NCBI RefSeq assembly: GCF_000024465.1
Contig: NC_014010.1
Coordinates: forward strand, 1,240,001 to 1,304,000
Direction: 5' to 3'
DNA length: 64,000 nucleotides
Source of the DNA: Candidatus Puniceispirillum marinum IMCC1322
Lineage (GTDB): Bacteria > Pseudomonadota > Alphaproteobacteria > Puniceispirillales > Puniceispirillaceae
Shown here: positions 63,578 to 64,000 of the stretch, one piece after another
Numbering within the stretch: the first letter of the stretch is position 1
Layout: every line of letters starts with the position of its first letter
Made by a program: the position numbers and the translations under genes
Notes under the pieces: generated by a model
What the model saw: the letters and a program-made list of their open reading frames with translations, nothing else
Database searches by the model: none
Told to the model about the DNA's origin: nothing

Positions 63578-64000
63578 ACCCACACAACCAGATTTAATGA
63601 TTTAGGTATATGGCAGTGGTACAGGCTTCAAGGCGTCTGTAAGCCGGCGAACTAAAGTATGAATTCTAGCCACCCAATCCGGACTTCATATTGAACTCCA
63701 CATTCGATCACGGTTACTGATCCCGTAGCCTGTTTCAAAACGACTTGCTCAACGGGGTGGGGCTTGGATCTGTGACCTTGGCACTCGGGCCTCGCAGTTT
63801 ACTTGATTGTTTGGTGGAACGGCGGGCTGGTGGGCTATTATGAAATGATGAGTTTATAGGTTAAAGTGAGTGCCAACATTCTATTTTCTGACACCCACTA
63901 TACACTTAATCATCCCTAGCTGGTCTGCATTGGCGAACAATAGCAGGACGATTTTGTATTTGAGGGAATTTATCCCTTAATCAACTATTTAGTCGATTGC
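63578..64000. other. Region without recognisable gene after the regulator
   Basis: About 420 bases at the window edge with no convincing gene. On the minus strand a short frame near 63640-63800 gives a readable but untypical peptide (ending in VRIGWLEFIL) with no good start, possibly a remnant. GTGTCAGAAAATAGAATG (minus strand, around 63870-63890) looks like an element end, but no partner end or transposase is seen. The right part is AT-rich and may hold the promoter of a gene outside. Confidence 0.4.

Noticed and set aside
63640-63800. Small minus-strand gene in the terminal region
   Set aside because: No start codon with ribosome site, and stops on both sides leave a fragment of about 45 codons; treated as possible remnant only.

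Overview
The window looks like a chromosomal segment of a marine alphaproteobacterium with moderate GC. This is an inference from gene content: the order phoR-pstSCAB-phoU-phoB, a homogentisate operon with its FAD monooxygenase and DUF2783 partner, paired dimethylglycine/sarcosine-dehydrogenase-type enzymes beside an MttB-type methyltransferase, and a tripartite tricarboxylate transporter. A SAR116/Puniceispirillum-like heterotroph would fit, but no rRNA gene is present to prove it. I saw no tRNA, rRNA, CRISPR array, intact insertion sequence or prophage. Coding density is high, and many starts overlap the preceding stop.

Layout. 1-3.9 kb: BioY biotin transporter (cut by the window edge), a purine-type NCS2 permease, thiamine pyrophosphokinase, and a 10-TM putative metal (Mn) exporter with a perfect palindrome just before its start. 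3.9-8.6 kb: a complete type I secretion operon (TolC, ABC, HlyD) with no substrate gene nearby. 9-14.1 kb: hmgA, fahA, a metallo-beta-lactamase-fold protein with an incomplete metal motif, a FAD monooxygenase and a DUF2783 protein. 14.1-22 kb: trmL, a second MBL hydrolase, metY with a structured leader, an alpha/beta hydrolase, a FadN-like beta-oxidation fusion and a DmdC-like acyl-CoA dehydrogenase. 22.1-30.1 kb: a minus-strand methylated-amine island (XRE-cupin regulator, two FAD/GcvT demethylating dehydrogenases, MttB-like methyltransferase, LysE exporter). 30.1-36.4 kb: DUF983 protein, a lipoprotein subtilisin with an autotransporter-like C-terminus, DksA-type zinc finger, DMT permease, small membrane protein and M19 dipeptidase. 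36.5-47.3 kb: a galactoside-utilisation locus (ABC importer, GH42 beta-galactosidase, GH4 alpha-galactosidase, galK, galT, MelR-like regulator). 47.3-54.6 kb: the phosphate regulon with a clear Pho box. 55-63.6 kb: a TctCBA-type carboxylate importer, a CoA ligase of the oxalate-CoA ligase type, a ketopantoate-reductase-like enzyme, and a divergent pair of glyoxylate-type aminotransferase and XRE/DUF2083 regulator.

How the parts connect. Binding-protein importers supply galactosides, phosphate and an unidentified carboxylate. In all three operons a hairpin sits between the binding-protein gene and the first permease gene, a shared design likely to over-produce the binding protein. The methylated-amine island would feed one-carbon units to tetrahydrofolate and glycine to metabolism. 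The least explained items are the MttB-like methyltransferase without a corrinoid partner, the homogentisate-operon MBL protein and FAD monooxygenase, the carboxylate/CoA-ligase locus with shared upstream motifs, a membrane-free PhoR, and the structured metY leader. All functions are read from sequence motifs and family knowledge; no database search was run.
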